From CAZVCG01 sp964626265 (GTDB taxonomy: Bacteria > Pseudomonadota > Alphaproteobacteria > UBA9219): DNA of 22,223 bases. Location of the stretch: positions 1 through 22,223 of the forward strand of contig CAZVCG010000032.1 in NCBI GenBank assembly GCA_964626265.1. The letters are read 5' to 3'. This document shows, one piece after another, positions 6,938-13,549 of the stretch. The notes under the pieces were generated by a model that saw nothing but the letters and a program-made list of their open reading frames with translations, did not search any database and was not told the origin of the DNA. Made by a program: the position numbers and the translations under genes. The stretch's first letter is position 1. Every line of letters begins with the position of its first letter.

Positions 6938-8188
6938 TTATTTGAGCCACGAAAGGCCCTCTTTGGCATGCAGAAAACCGTTGATGAACGGGGTACGGCC
7001 TACCAATTTTCCAAGGATTTTCTGGGCTGAATCGGGGGTGCGCTTGCCCTGCAGCACCTCGCGGTAGAGGGCGGCGACTCGAACCATATCCACATCCTGC
7101 GGCGACAGGCGGAAATGGCTAACGCCTTGCCGTTGAAGCTTTTTCATCTCGCGTAACAAGACGACATACCCGTGCGACATCGTCATCGTGCCGTTGACCG
7201 ACAGAATCGGCCGGCCCGCGTAGTCGTCTACGGGCAGGCCGTCCGGGTACTGGCCGCACGCGAACCGGCACCCGTCCTTATTCCGCCCTTCGGCCCGCGC
7301 GGCGTAACAGCGCATAGCTACAGATAGCGGCTGACGGCCAAAAACCTGAACTTCGAATTCGAGGTTGTCCCCAGTGTCATTCCCGCGGAAGCGGGAATCC
7401 AGAGCCGCGCGTCCGCGCGGCAATTGACTCATACGGCTCGCCGACGCTCGCCGCTGGATCCCCGTTTTCACGGGGATGACGCGTTGGGATGACGAGGCCA
7501 ACACCCCAATCGCTGTTGCCGACAACTCCGAAGCGAATACGATGCGGGTCGCGCCAAGGCGCTTGAAGTAATCCCGCGTGCTTTCGTTCATCACGTTGAT
7601 AAACGGCCCGACGACAAAGGGTTTTCCGGCTAGCACCTGAACGGCGGCGAGGTCGTTCGCTTCGACCTGAAAGCCGCTCTTCGCCTTTTCCTTGATCGAG
7701 GCCATCTCGCGCGGCGTCGTCACCATCGCCAGCGACGACAGCACAACCTGCTTCCCTGCCTTCTTCAAACGATCAATGACTTTTTGCCGGTACGGCTCGA
7801 AAAACGGTTCGCGTTTGGAGCAAACGGTTTCGCCGAGATAGACGACATCGACATCGGCTTCGTCGGCGATGCGGTAGTAGAAATCACACCTCTTGTCCTC
7901 GGGCCAGTGGAAATAAAGCGGGCCGAGGGTGAGGGCGGGACGGTTGGGGGCAGGGGGGTGCGCGAGGGCAGGGGCCCCTGCCCTCGCCGTTTTGTCTTTT
8001 TTTTCATTCCGGCGAATGCCGGAATCCAGAGAACTTTGCGGCTTGGCGCGGTTTAACGATGCACGATCCTTAATGTGGAAAGAACCACTGGATCCCGGCT
8101 TTCGCCGGGATGACGCTAAAGGCTTGGCTTGTCCCCTTGCCTTCTTCCCCGAATCCCGTTTCCCGTGCCCCGTGCCCCGTTTCTTCAT
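6938..8188 (-). CDS. ubiV: O2-independent ubiquinone synthesis Fe-S protein UbiV, with two repeat-derived insertions
   Basis: A U32-peptidase-family protein that with UbiU forms the 4Fe-4S complex for anaerobic ubiquinone hydroxylation. The core runs from about residue 85 (ALTLGPLYFHWP) to 416. The cluster cysteines are C123, C294, C307 and C311; the 13 and 4 spacings of the last three equal those of E. coli UbiV (C180, C193, C197). The protein is 416 residues, against about 292 in E. coli. The excess is an N-terminal extension of about 84 residues, whose residues 25-62 are translated repeat D, and an internal insert at about 237-271, which is translated repeat C. The ATG at 8188 overlaps the ubiU stop (ATGA). 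I found no ATG, GTG or TTG in frame between it and the core, so the extension is probably translated. Cysteine ligands are intact; whether the protein works is open. Confidence 0.88.
   Translation of the reverse strand: MKKRGTGHGKRDSGKKARGQAKPLASSRRKPGSSGSFHIKDRASLNRAKPQSSLDSGIRRNEKKDKTARAGAPALAHPPAPNRPALTLGPLYFHWPEDKRCDFYYRIADEADVDVVYLGETVCSKREPFFEPYRQKVIDRLKKAGKQVVLSSLAMVTTPREMASIKEKAKSGFQVEANDLAAVQVLAGKPFVVGPFINVMNESTRDYFKRLGATRIVFASELSATAIGVLASSSQRVIPVKTGIQRRASASRMSQLPRGRAALDSRFRGNDTGDNLEFEVQVFGRQPLSVAMRCYAARAEGRNKDGCRFACGQYPDGLPVDDYAGRPILSVNGTMTMSHGYVVLLREMKKLQRQGVSHFRLSPQDVDMVRVAALYREVLQGKRTPDSAQKILGKLVGRTPFINGFLHAKEGLSWLK
7376..7480. repeat. Palindromic repeat element, copy C, in frame inside ubiV
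   Basis: 105 bp, exactly 35 codons, from GTCATTCCCGCGGAAGCGGG to GTTTTCACGGGGATGAC. It is close to copy A throughout, including the GACTCATACGGCTCG core. In the ubiV frame it has no stop and encodes a basic peptide (VIPVKTGIQRR ... LDSRFRGND). It replaces a loop between the conserved SELSATAIGVLA and FEVQVFGRQPLS blocks of UbiV. Confidence 0.9.
7962..7987. repeat. 26-bp perfect palindrome in the ubiV 5' region
   Basis: GCGAGGGCAGGGG followed by its exact complement, centred at 7974.5, next to a G-rich low-complexity run. It encodes part of the ubiV N-terminal extension (ARAGAPALA) and lies 17 bp from repeat D. It would form a very strong hairpin in the mRNA just before the conserved core. 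Confidence 0.8.
8004..8114. repeat. Palindromic repeat element, copy D, in the ubiV N-terminal extension
   Basis: About 111 bp. The left end is TCATTCCGGCGAATGCCGGA, the right end GGCTTTCGCCGGGATGAC. The ends have the same self-complementary plan as the other copies but a different core (CCGGCGAA in place of CCCGCGAA), so it is a diverged relative. In the ubiV frame it reads through (ASSRRKPGSSGSFH ... LDSGIRRNEKK). Its left boundary is uncertain by a few bases. Confidence 0.75.
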
Positions 8189-9183
8189 CGCCAGCCTTTT
8201 TTATATGCTCCGGCGGTTTCTTTACCGCCTTCGGTGAGGCTTTTCAGCTCGTTTTGGACTGTTACGGCCCTTCCCTGCGCCAGTTGGTCAAGCGCCTTGC
8301 GGAACGTGCTGACGACCTGCATGACGTAAGCCCTGCTTCGCTGCCGCCCTTCGATCTTGAGGGCTGTCACGCCCGCTTTCTTGAGTTCCGGCAAAACGTC
8401 AATTGCGTTCAAGCCAACGGGTTCTTCGAACAGATACGTCGCCTTCCCCTTGACGCGGTAGCGGCCCTTGCACGGCGTGGGATAAGCTGCGGGTTCGCCC
8501 TTGGCGAAGCAGTTCAGCGTCACGTCGCCAAGACATGAGACGACCTGATCGCCCTCTTCTTTATAACTAACATGGCTTGCAGGCGCGCACACGCCCTCGC
8601 TCGTCGGGGACAGGCCCGTCATGTACGACGACAAAAAGCACCGCCCTTCCGACATCGGTCCGATGCTGCCGAACGCAAACACTTCGGTTTCGATTTTGAT
8701 CTCTTTCACAAGCTGCGCGACTTCGTCGATGGAAAGCACGCGCGGCAGCACCACGCGCTTGATCCCGAAACGCTCGCGGTAAAACGCGATCGATAGCGGG
8801 TTCGATGCCGCCGCCTGCACCGACAGATGGCGGCGCAGTTTGGGATGCTTGCGATGCGCGTAATCCAGAACGCCGATGTCGGCAAGGATGACCGCGTCCG
8901 CGCCCACAGCCGCCGCGTTATCGATGGCGCGGTGCCACGGCGCTTCGTCGCCCGCGCGCGGGAACGTGTTGATGGCTATCAGCACCTTGCGCCCGCGTTC
9001 GTGCGCGTATTCTATTCCCTCGGCCATTTCATCGACATCGAAATTAAGGCCCGGATAGTTCCGCGCGTTCGTGCAATCGCGAAAGCCGCAATATACCGTG
9101 TCCGCGCCAGCCTCTATCGCCGCGCGTAACGCCGCCGGCGTTCCGGCGGGACAAACGAGTTCGAGGTAGGATGCTTTACGCAC
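8185..9183 (-). CDS. ubiU: O2-independent ubiquinone synthesis Fe-S protein UbiU
   Basis: Partner of UbiV in the oxygen-independent hydroxylations of ubiquinone synthesis; a U32-peptidase-family protein of 332 residues (E. coli 331). The N-terminal LELVCPAGTPAALRAAIEAGAD and GRCFLSSYMTGLSP are family hallmarks. C182, C199 and C238 have the 17 and 39 spacings of E. coli C176, C193 and C232. The fourth ligand (E. coli C169, 7 residues before C176) falls on G175 in FGSIGPMSEGRC. C217 and C225 might compensate. The start is a GTG at 9183 that overlaps the ubiT end by 8 bp; the stop overlaps the ubiV start. This places ubiT, ubiU and ubiV in one coupled operon. Confidence 0.9.
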   Translation of the reverse strand: MRKASYLELVCPAGTPAALRAAIEAGADTVYCGFRDCTNARNYPGLNFDVDEMAEGIEYAHERGRKVLIAINTFPRAGDEAPWHRAIDNAAAVGADAVILADIGVLDYAHRKHPKLRRHLSVQAAASNPLSIAFYRERFGIKRVVLPRVLSIDEVAQLVKEIKIETEVFAFGSIGPMSEGRCFLSSYMTGLSPTSEGVCAPASHVSYKEEGDQVVSCLGDVTLNCFAKGEPAAYPTPCKGRYRVKGKATYLFEEPVGLNAIDVLPELKKAGVTALKIEGRQRSRAYVMQVVSTFRKALDQLAQGRAVTVQNELKSLTEGGKETAGAYKKGWR

Positions 9184-9696
9184 GCAGCCGCTCCCTCATC
9201 CGACGCGCCAACTTGTCCAACACCGTCACAGCAACCGAGGCGGGTTTGGCCAGCGGCCCGCAGAACGACATGATGTCATCGAGCAAATTGATTTCCTCGC
9301 GGTCCAGCGTATTGCGCAGCGCGACGATCACGGACGTATCGCCCGTCACGGTGATGCCGCGCGCGAAAAATTCCGTATCGCCGTCCGAGCGACCTTCAAG
9401 CATATCGAGCAATGTTGCAAGCGGCCCGCCGATGCACGCGTCGGGTTTCGTTTTGTCGTCCGCGCCGATAACCGCGAGATGCACGTCCGGCTGGCCGATG
9501 TTCAATGCAAATCGATGCGGCTGATCCGTTCGATATGCACGATGGCTGGTTCAAGCGCGACGAGATTTTTGAACAGGCGCGGATGCCGTCGCTGCATCCT
9601 GTACATGACGACATCGATCAACGTCCCCAACGCCGTAGCGGGCAGGATGTTCATCACGCCTTTGGCAAGTGGTATGGGCAGACCTTCGCGGGTCAT
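9176..9696 (-). pseudogene. ubiT: ubiT (SCP2-domain lipid-binding protein), frameshifted as given
   Basis: UbiT has an SCP2 sterol-carrier fold and serves anaerobic ubiquinone synthesis with UbiU and UbiV. Here the gene is split over two frames. From the ATG at 9696 the first frame gives MTREGLPIPLAKG to EPAIVHIE, then drifts and stops at 9502. Conserved sequence resumes one frame over as TDQPHRFALNIGQPDVHLAV and continues to the stop at 9176. The switch lies at about 9520-9531. Joined, the product is about 173 residues, the normal size, with SCP2 features (residual DVHLAVIG and a late GDTSVIVALRN). The second part has only a TTG at 9505 as an in-frame start overlapping the first stop. It may be a sequencing error, a real mutation or, less likely, programmed frameshifting. 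Confidence 0.75.
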
Positions 9697-9728
9697 TGTT
9701 AGCTTATATCCTTCCCTCAACCACCTGC

Positions 9729-9871
9729 GTCATTCCCGCGAAAGCGGGAATCCAGCGCGAGCGATAGCGAGCATATGAAGAAAACTGACTAAACATAGCT
9801 TATATCCGAAGTTATTGACTCATATGGCCCACGGACGCGGGCCACTGGATTCCCGCTTTCGCGGGAATGAC
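9729..9871. repeat. Palindromic repeat element, copy E (long subfamily)
   Basis: 143 bp with near-perfect terminal inverted repeats (GTCATTCCCGCGAAAGCGGG and its complement). It carries the GCGCGAGCGATAGCGAGCAT segment shared with copy B and the GACTCATATGGC core shared with A. It lies between ubiT and the FNR-type box. Without it the box would be about 75 bp from the ubiT ATG. Confidence 0.9.
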
Positions 9872-9913
9872 ACAAAATACTCCCCAAAAAAATATGGTGA
9901 GGCAAGAGGCGAT

Positions 9914-9927
9914 TTGATCTATATCAA
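9914..9927. promoter_or_regulatory. Perfect FNR/ANR-type box upstream of the NIT-Crp regulator
   Basis: TTGAT-CTAT-ATCAA is an exact match to the FNR-family consensus. Its centre is 58 bp before the ATG at 9979; at -41.5 the start would be near 9962, leaving a 17-nt leader. The regulator downstream has the E-xx-SR recognition-helix pattern known to read TTGAT half sites, so autoregulation is plausible. The box could also serve the divergent ubiTUV operon. Confidence 0.75.
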
Positions 9928-9978
9928 GAGAATCATCTTTTCACATCAAGTTTTCTACCCATCAACCCTACTTCTTAT

Positions 9979-11484
9979 ATGGCTCCGCAGACCGATCCGC
10001 TCCTCGTTTGCCTCGACCTCATCCACGCTTTGCAAAACGAGCGCGGCTATGCGATGCGCTATCTGTGCCGTCACGGCGATATCTATAAAGGGGAAATGGC
10101 AAGCCAATTCGTCGTCTCCGACATCGCCATAGAGAAAATACCTGAAGCGATGCTCGCATCAGGCCCTCAACTTGAATCCCTCGCCCCTATATTCCAACTC
10201 CTCCCCAGTCACCGCGCAAAAATCACCGAGGAATCGGTCATTATCGGCGACGCGTCAACGTGGTACACCGATAACCTCATCGCGCCAGCCATCGACCTTG
10301 TGGCCGATCACATCCTGCACGATCCCAAGATCATCCCCGTCCGCGCCAGCGCTTTCATCTATTTGATGCAATGGCAAGAACGCCTGAGCCAGGAGCGCGA
10401 GATGGTCACGCAGCTGGCAGGACAGGAATGGCTGCACGATGACGCTTTTATCCGGCGCCTGAAAAACATCATTCGCGAACGCCAGACGTTCGAACGTCTT
10501 TTCTGGGGCGTGGCTGATGACAGGCAACGCCAGTTGTGCGCGCCGCTCAAGAAAATATTCGCTGACGGCACCCTTGCGGGAACCGAAGACAACAATAAAT
10601 CGAATGACAAGTTCGCCTTTTTCGGCACGAAGATCGAAGCCCTTTACGAGGCCGCAAAGAAAATGGCCGTCCAGTTGGTCGACGAAACCGCCGAAGTTTC
10701 ATCCGGATCGACCGGACAGGCTCTCGATGTCGATGTCGAAGGTCATTACGACGTTATCCGCGCCTTGCCTTTGTTCCGCGGCCTGAGCAACGACGTTTTG
10801 CGCGAAATATTGCGGCCCGCAAGGCTCGTTCAGCATGACAAGAACAGCGTCTTCATCACACAAGGCGAAACGGCGGGACGCTTTTATATAATCCTTGATG
10901 GCTGGGTAAAAATTTACGCAAGCACCGCAGAGGGTGATGAGGCTATCCTTCAGCTGCTCGGCAAGCGCGAATGCGTCGTTGAAAGCGACCTTCTCCCCAT
11001 CACGCCGAGCCCTGTCAGCGCCAAAACAATCACCAAAACCAAAATGCTGTCCCTTCCCTCGGGATTAATGCGCGATCACATGACACAATATAAAGAGCTG
11101 GCGCTTAACCTGCTTCTGCTTCTGTCGCGGCGAATGCAACGCTTCATCGGACATTTCGAACAGCTGACGCTTCACAGCGCGAAAGACCGCGTAGGCCGGT
11201 TCCTGCTGTATCAAAATCTTGAAACGGGAATCGGCGGCCCGCCTGTTCTGTTGCCTTTCGATAAATCGCTTATCGCGGCTTATCTCGGAGTCAAGCCGGA
11301 GACCTTCTCTCGCATTTTGCAAAACTTCCGCGACGCAGGATTTAAAATCGACCGTCATTACATAACCCTGCCGGAACCCTATGCTTTATGCGATTTTTGC
11401 GATTCAGACACCATGCAAAAGTGCGATCTGGCCGGAACGGACTCGTGTCCTCGCATGGAAAATTCCTTGGCCAAGTTCGCATAA
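9979..11484 (+). CDS. Crp/Fnr-family regulator with N-terminal NIT-like sensor region and C-terminal Cys tail
   Basis: A 501-residue protein, about twice the usual Crp/Fnr size. Residues 8-175 look like a NIT (nitrate/nitrite-sensing) helical domain: LQNERGYAMRYL at 19-30 fits its LQxERGxSxxYL signature, and a late RQTFERLFW resembles its closing helix. Residues 255-370 are a cNMP-binding beta-roll (LPLFRGLSNDVL, GRFYIILDGWVKIY). Residues 395-465 are the Crp helix-turn-helix; PETFSR at 440-445 has the FNR E-xx-SR pattern for TTGAT sites. The tail has C471, C474, C482 and C490 (C-x2-C-x7-C-x7-C), a possible Fe-S or zinc site. The gene is divergent from ubiTUV with a perfect FNR-type box in front. 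No clear Shine-Dalgarno is seen. The Crp part is certain, the NIT part likely, the ligand inferred. Confidence 0.85.
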   Translation: MAPQTDPLLVCLDLIHALQNERGYAMRYLCRHGDIYKGEMASQFVVSDIAIEKIPEAMLASGPQLESLAPIFQLLPSHRAKITEESVIIGDASTWYTDNLIAPAIDLVADHILHDPKIIPVRASAFIYLMQWQERLSQEREMVTQLAGQEWLHDDAFIRRLKNIIRERQTFERLFWGVADDRQRQLCAPLKKIFADGTLAGTEDNNKSNDKFAFFGTKIEALYEAAKKMAVQLVDETAEVSSGSTGQALDVDVEGHYDVIRALPLFRGLSNDVLREILRPARLVQHDKNSVFITQGETAGRFYIILDGWVKIYASTAEGDEAILQLLGKRECVVESDLLPITPSPVSAKTITKTKMLSLPSGLMRDHMTQYKELALNLLLLLSRRMQRFIGHFEQLTLHSAKDRVGRFLLYQNLETGIGGPPVLLPFDKSLIAAYLGVKPETFSRILQNFRDAGFKIDRHYITLPEPYALCDFCDSDTMQKCDLAGTDSCPRMENSLAKFA

Positions 11485-11576
11485 TAAAAGAACAAATAAC
11501 CCCTTGATCTTCGGGTATGACCGAGTAATTTGGGCCGTCACGTAAGTACTCTTGAGGATAAGAGAAACAACAATCG

Positions 11577-12755
11577 ATGTTGGCAAGTAACGGGATCATG
11601 ACACGCTGTTTCCGCGGCAAGACCGGAGGAAACGAGCATTATATTATTGTCCGCACAGACGGGCACGGCGACTTGCACGATCAGATCGTCCAAATCGAAG
11701 AACGATATGCGCAAGCTCAAAAGGATTTAGGCCTTGCCGAAACGACCGCCGTATTCCGGCGGATTTTTTTGAGCGACGCTATCAATCAAGCGCCTGTAGT
11801 TCGCAAAAGCAAACTTTTGGGCGACGACAAGAAAAATCCCGTCGCCATATCGATCATCCAGCAACCGCCCCTGCCCGGTTCAAAAATCGCTTTACTTGCG
11901 TATCATATCGAAAGCGACAAGCCGCTTAAAAAGAAACGCCTTCCCGCCACGCGCACATCGGACAGCCATATTATCGTCGAAAAGAACGGCCTCAAGCACC
12001 TGTGGAGCACAGGCATGTGCGCGGGCGCGCACGCGGCGACATCGCCAGTAGAAGTGCAAACGCACGAGGCATTCAAAGATTTGATCGAAGCCCTGACAAG
12101 CCAAGGAGCGAACCTGCGCGATCATTGCGTTCGCACGTGGATCTTCATGAAAAACGTCGACGCGTTTTACCGCGGCATGGTGAACGCGCGTTACGACGTT
12201 TTCAACGAACAGGATTTGTCGCCGAAAAAACATACTATTGCCAGCACCGGAATCGAAGGCGCATGCGATCATCAATTCGACCTCATGTCGATGGACGCCT
12301 ATTCCGTCATCAATCTGAAACGCGAACAGGTTTCATATCTCAACGACTTTACGCGCCTTTGCAACACGGACGTTTACAACGTGAACTTCGAGCGCGGCAC
12401 GCGCGTCGCCTATGCCGACCGCGCGTTGCATGTCATCTCGGGCACGGCTAGTATCGATGCCGAAGGCAAGACCGTTTACTACGACGGCGATGTCGTCAAA
12501 CAGGCCGAGCGCATGTTCGGCAACATCGACGCCTTGCTGCGCTCAGGCTCGGCGACGATTCAAGATACGATGCACATGATCGTTTACCTGCGCGACCCTG
12601 CCGATTACGCGCGCATCGACACCTATATCAGGGAAAACTACCTGGGCATCCCCTATATCATCGTCGAGGGCGCGGTTTGCCGCCCCGACTGGCTGATCGA
12701 GGTCGAATGCATGGCCATTGTGGATAGCAATGAGCCGACTCTGCCCGGATTCTAA
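11577..12755 (+). CDS. Multi-module RidA/YjgF-superfamily protein, chorismatase-like
   Basis: A 392-residue protein in which I see three RidA-like segments: about 20-112 (degenerate), 130-245 (HLWSTGM, RTWIFMKNVDAFY, R205YDVF) and 285-382 (VISGTASI, TIQDTMHMIVYLRD, VECMAIV). The last keeps R369 and E375, the positions that serve imine hydrolysis in RidA. The C368-R-x5-E375 arrangement also resembles the active-site Cys/Glu pair of Hyg5-type chorismatases, which share this fold. The protein looks closest to the long uncharacterised L-PSP-type proteins known from Bacteroidetes. The substrate is not determined; chorismate or a reactive enamine are options. It lies 92 bp after the NIT-Crp gene and is followed at 70 bp and then 10 bp by two 2OG-oxygenase genes. 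Start ATG at 11577; alternative ATG at 11598. Confidence 0.72.
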   Translation: MLASNGIMTRCFRGKTGGNEHYIIVRTDGHGDLHDQIVQIEERYAQAQKDLGLAETTAVFRRIFLSDAINQAPVVRKSKLLGDDKKNPVAISIIQQPPLPGSKIALLAYHIESDKPLKKKRLPATRTSDSHIIVEKNGLKHLWSTGMCAGAHAATSPVEVQTHEAFKDLIEALTSQGANLRDHCVRTWIFMKNVDAFYRGMVNARYDVFNEQDLSPKKHTIASTGIEGACDHQFDLMSMDAYSVINLKREQVSYLNDFTRLCNTDVYNVNFERGTRVAYADRALHVISGTASIDAEGKTVYYDGDVVKQAERMFGNIDALLRSGSATIQDTMHMIVYLRDPADYARIDTYIRENYLGIPYIIVEGAVCRPDWLIEVECMAIVDSNEPTLPGF

Positions 12756-12825
12756 CGTCTTGATTTGACGCGCCGGTGCTATTAGCGTTAGGCGTAAGAT
12801 TCCTGCAGGCGAAAGGGCCACCATC

Positions 12826-13539
12826 ATGTTGGACGACAAACCATTCAATTACATCGACGAAGCCGCCGTTAGGCGCATGAAGATGAACACGGATCCGTAC
12901 GAATGGGGCTATATCCCTGACGCCGTACCGAATATCTATCTCGACAAAGTCTTGGCCGACGCGCCCGTAATTCCTACGCGCGGCAGTTATCCGATCAAAA
13001 GTTATTTCGGCCTGCCTTACCTCAAGCGCGGCCCCGAATTCGAAAAACTTCTGGAAGATTTGCTGAGCGACCGTTTTCGCAAGCTCGTCGGCGAGATCGT
13101 CGGCATGGATTTAAGCCCTTATCCGCCTTGCATCGTTATGATGGGCAACACCTCGGGCCATTACAACGAAGGTTACGCGCATCCCGACTCCAAGCACAAA
13201 ATCGTGACCGTCCTTATCGGTCTGACGCGCGAATGGCCGTATGAACGTGGCCGCCTGCGCGTTTTGCGTGGTCCAGACCGCAACGATTACGCATTCGAGT
13301 TCGCGCCCGAGTTTGGCTGTATGTTCTGCTTTAAGGTTTCCGACAAGTCTTGGCACGGCTTTTTGCCGCAAAAAGGCCCGCGCATGAGCCTTCAACTTTG
13401 CTACGTCGATACGCCCGGCCACGTGCGCAAAGAATACTTCCGCCACGGCCTCAGCGCGCTCGTGAAATCGGTGCCGGCGCTGAACAAGTTACTCAGCTAT
13501 ATGCCGAAGAACGTGTGGGCACAGTTGAAGACCAAGTAA
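12826..13539 (+). CDS. 2OG-Fe(II) oxygenase-like protein (first of a pair)
   Basis: A 237-residue protein with the double-stranded beta-helix pattern of 2-oxoglutarate/Fe(II) dioxygenases. The iron facial triad is HPD at 119-121 and H177 in SWHGF; R186 in GPRMSLQL would bind the 2OG carboxylate. Between them are the expected K-rich IVTVLIGLTREWPYERGRL strand. An AAGGG ribosome site precedes the ATG. It is followed after 10 bp by a second protein of the same fold. Substrate unknown: such proteins hydroxylate small molecules, lipids, sugars or proteins. It requires O2, in contrast to the anaerobic genes next door. Confidence 0.75.
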   Translation: MLDDKPFNYIDEAAVRRMKMNTDPYEWGYIPDAVPNIYLDKVLADAPVIPTRGSYPIKSYFGLPYLKRGPEFEKLLEDLLSDRFRKLVGEIVGMDLSPYPPCIVMMGNTSGHYNEGYAHPDSKHKIVTVLIGLTREWPYERGRLRVLRGPDRNDYAFEFAPEFGCMFCFKVSDKSWHGFLPQKGPRMSLQLCYVDTPGHVRKEYFRHGLSALVKSVPALNKLLSYMPKNVWAQLKTK

Positions 13540-13549
13540 GAAACGCGCC

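Noticed and set aside
6679..6945. Plus-strand 88-codon reading frame between nrdD and ubiV
   Set aside because: It covers the FNR-type box and inverted repeats, has no ribosome site, an irregular Lys/Arg-rich composition and no recognisable motif.
3946..9871. Repeats as a CRISPR array
   Set aside because: Copies are spread over 6 kb at irregular distances, are 105-148 bp with terminal inverted repeats, and no cas gene is present.
11500..11520. FNR-type box before the RidA-like gene (TTGATCTTCGGGTA)
   Set aside because: Only the left half site matches; the right half has no ATCAA.
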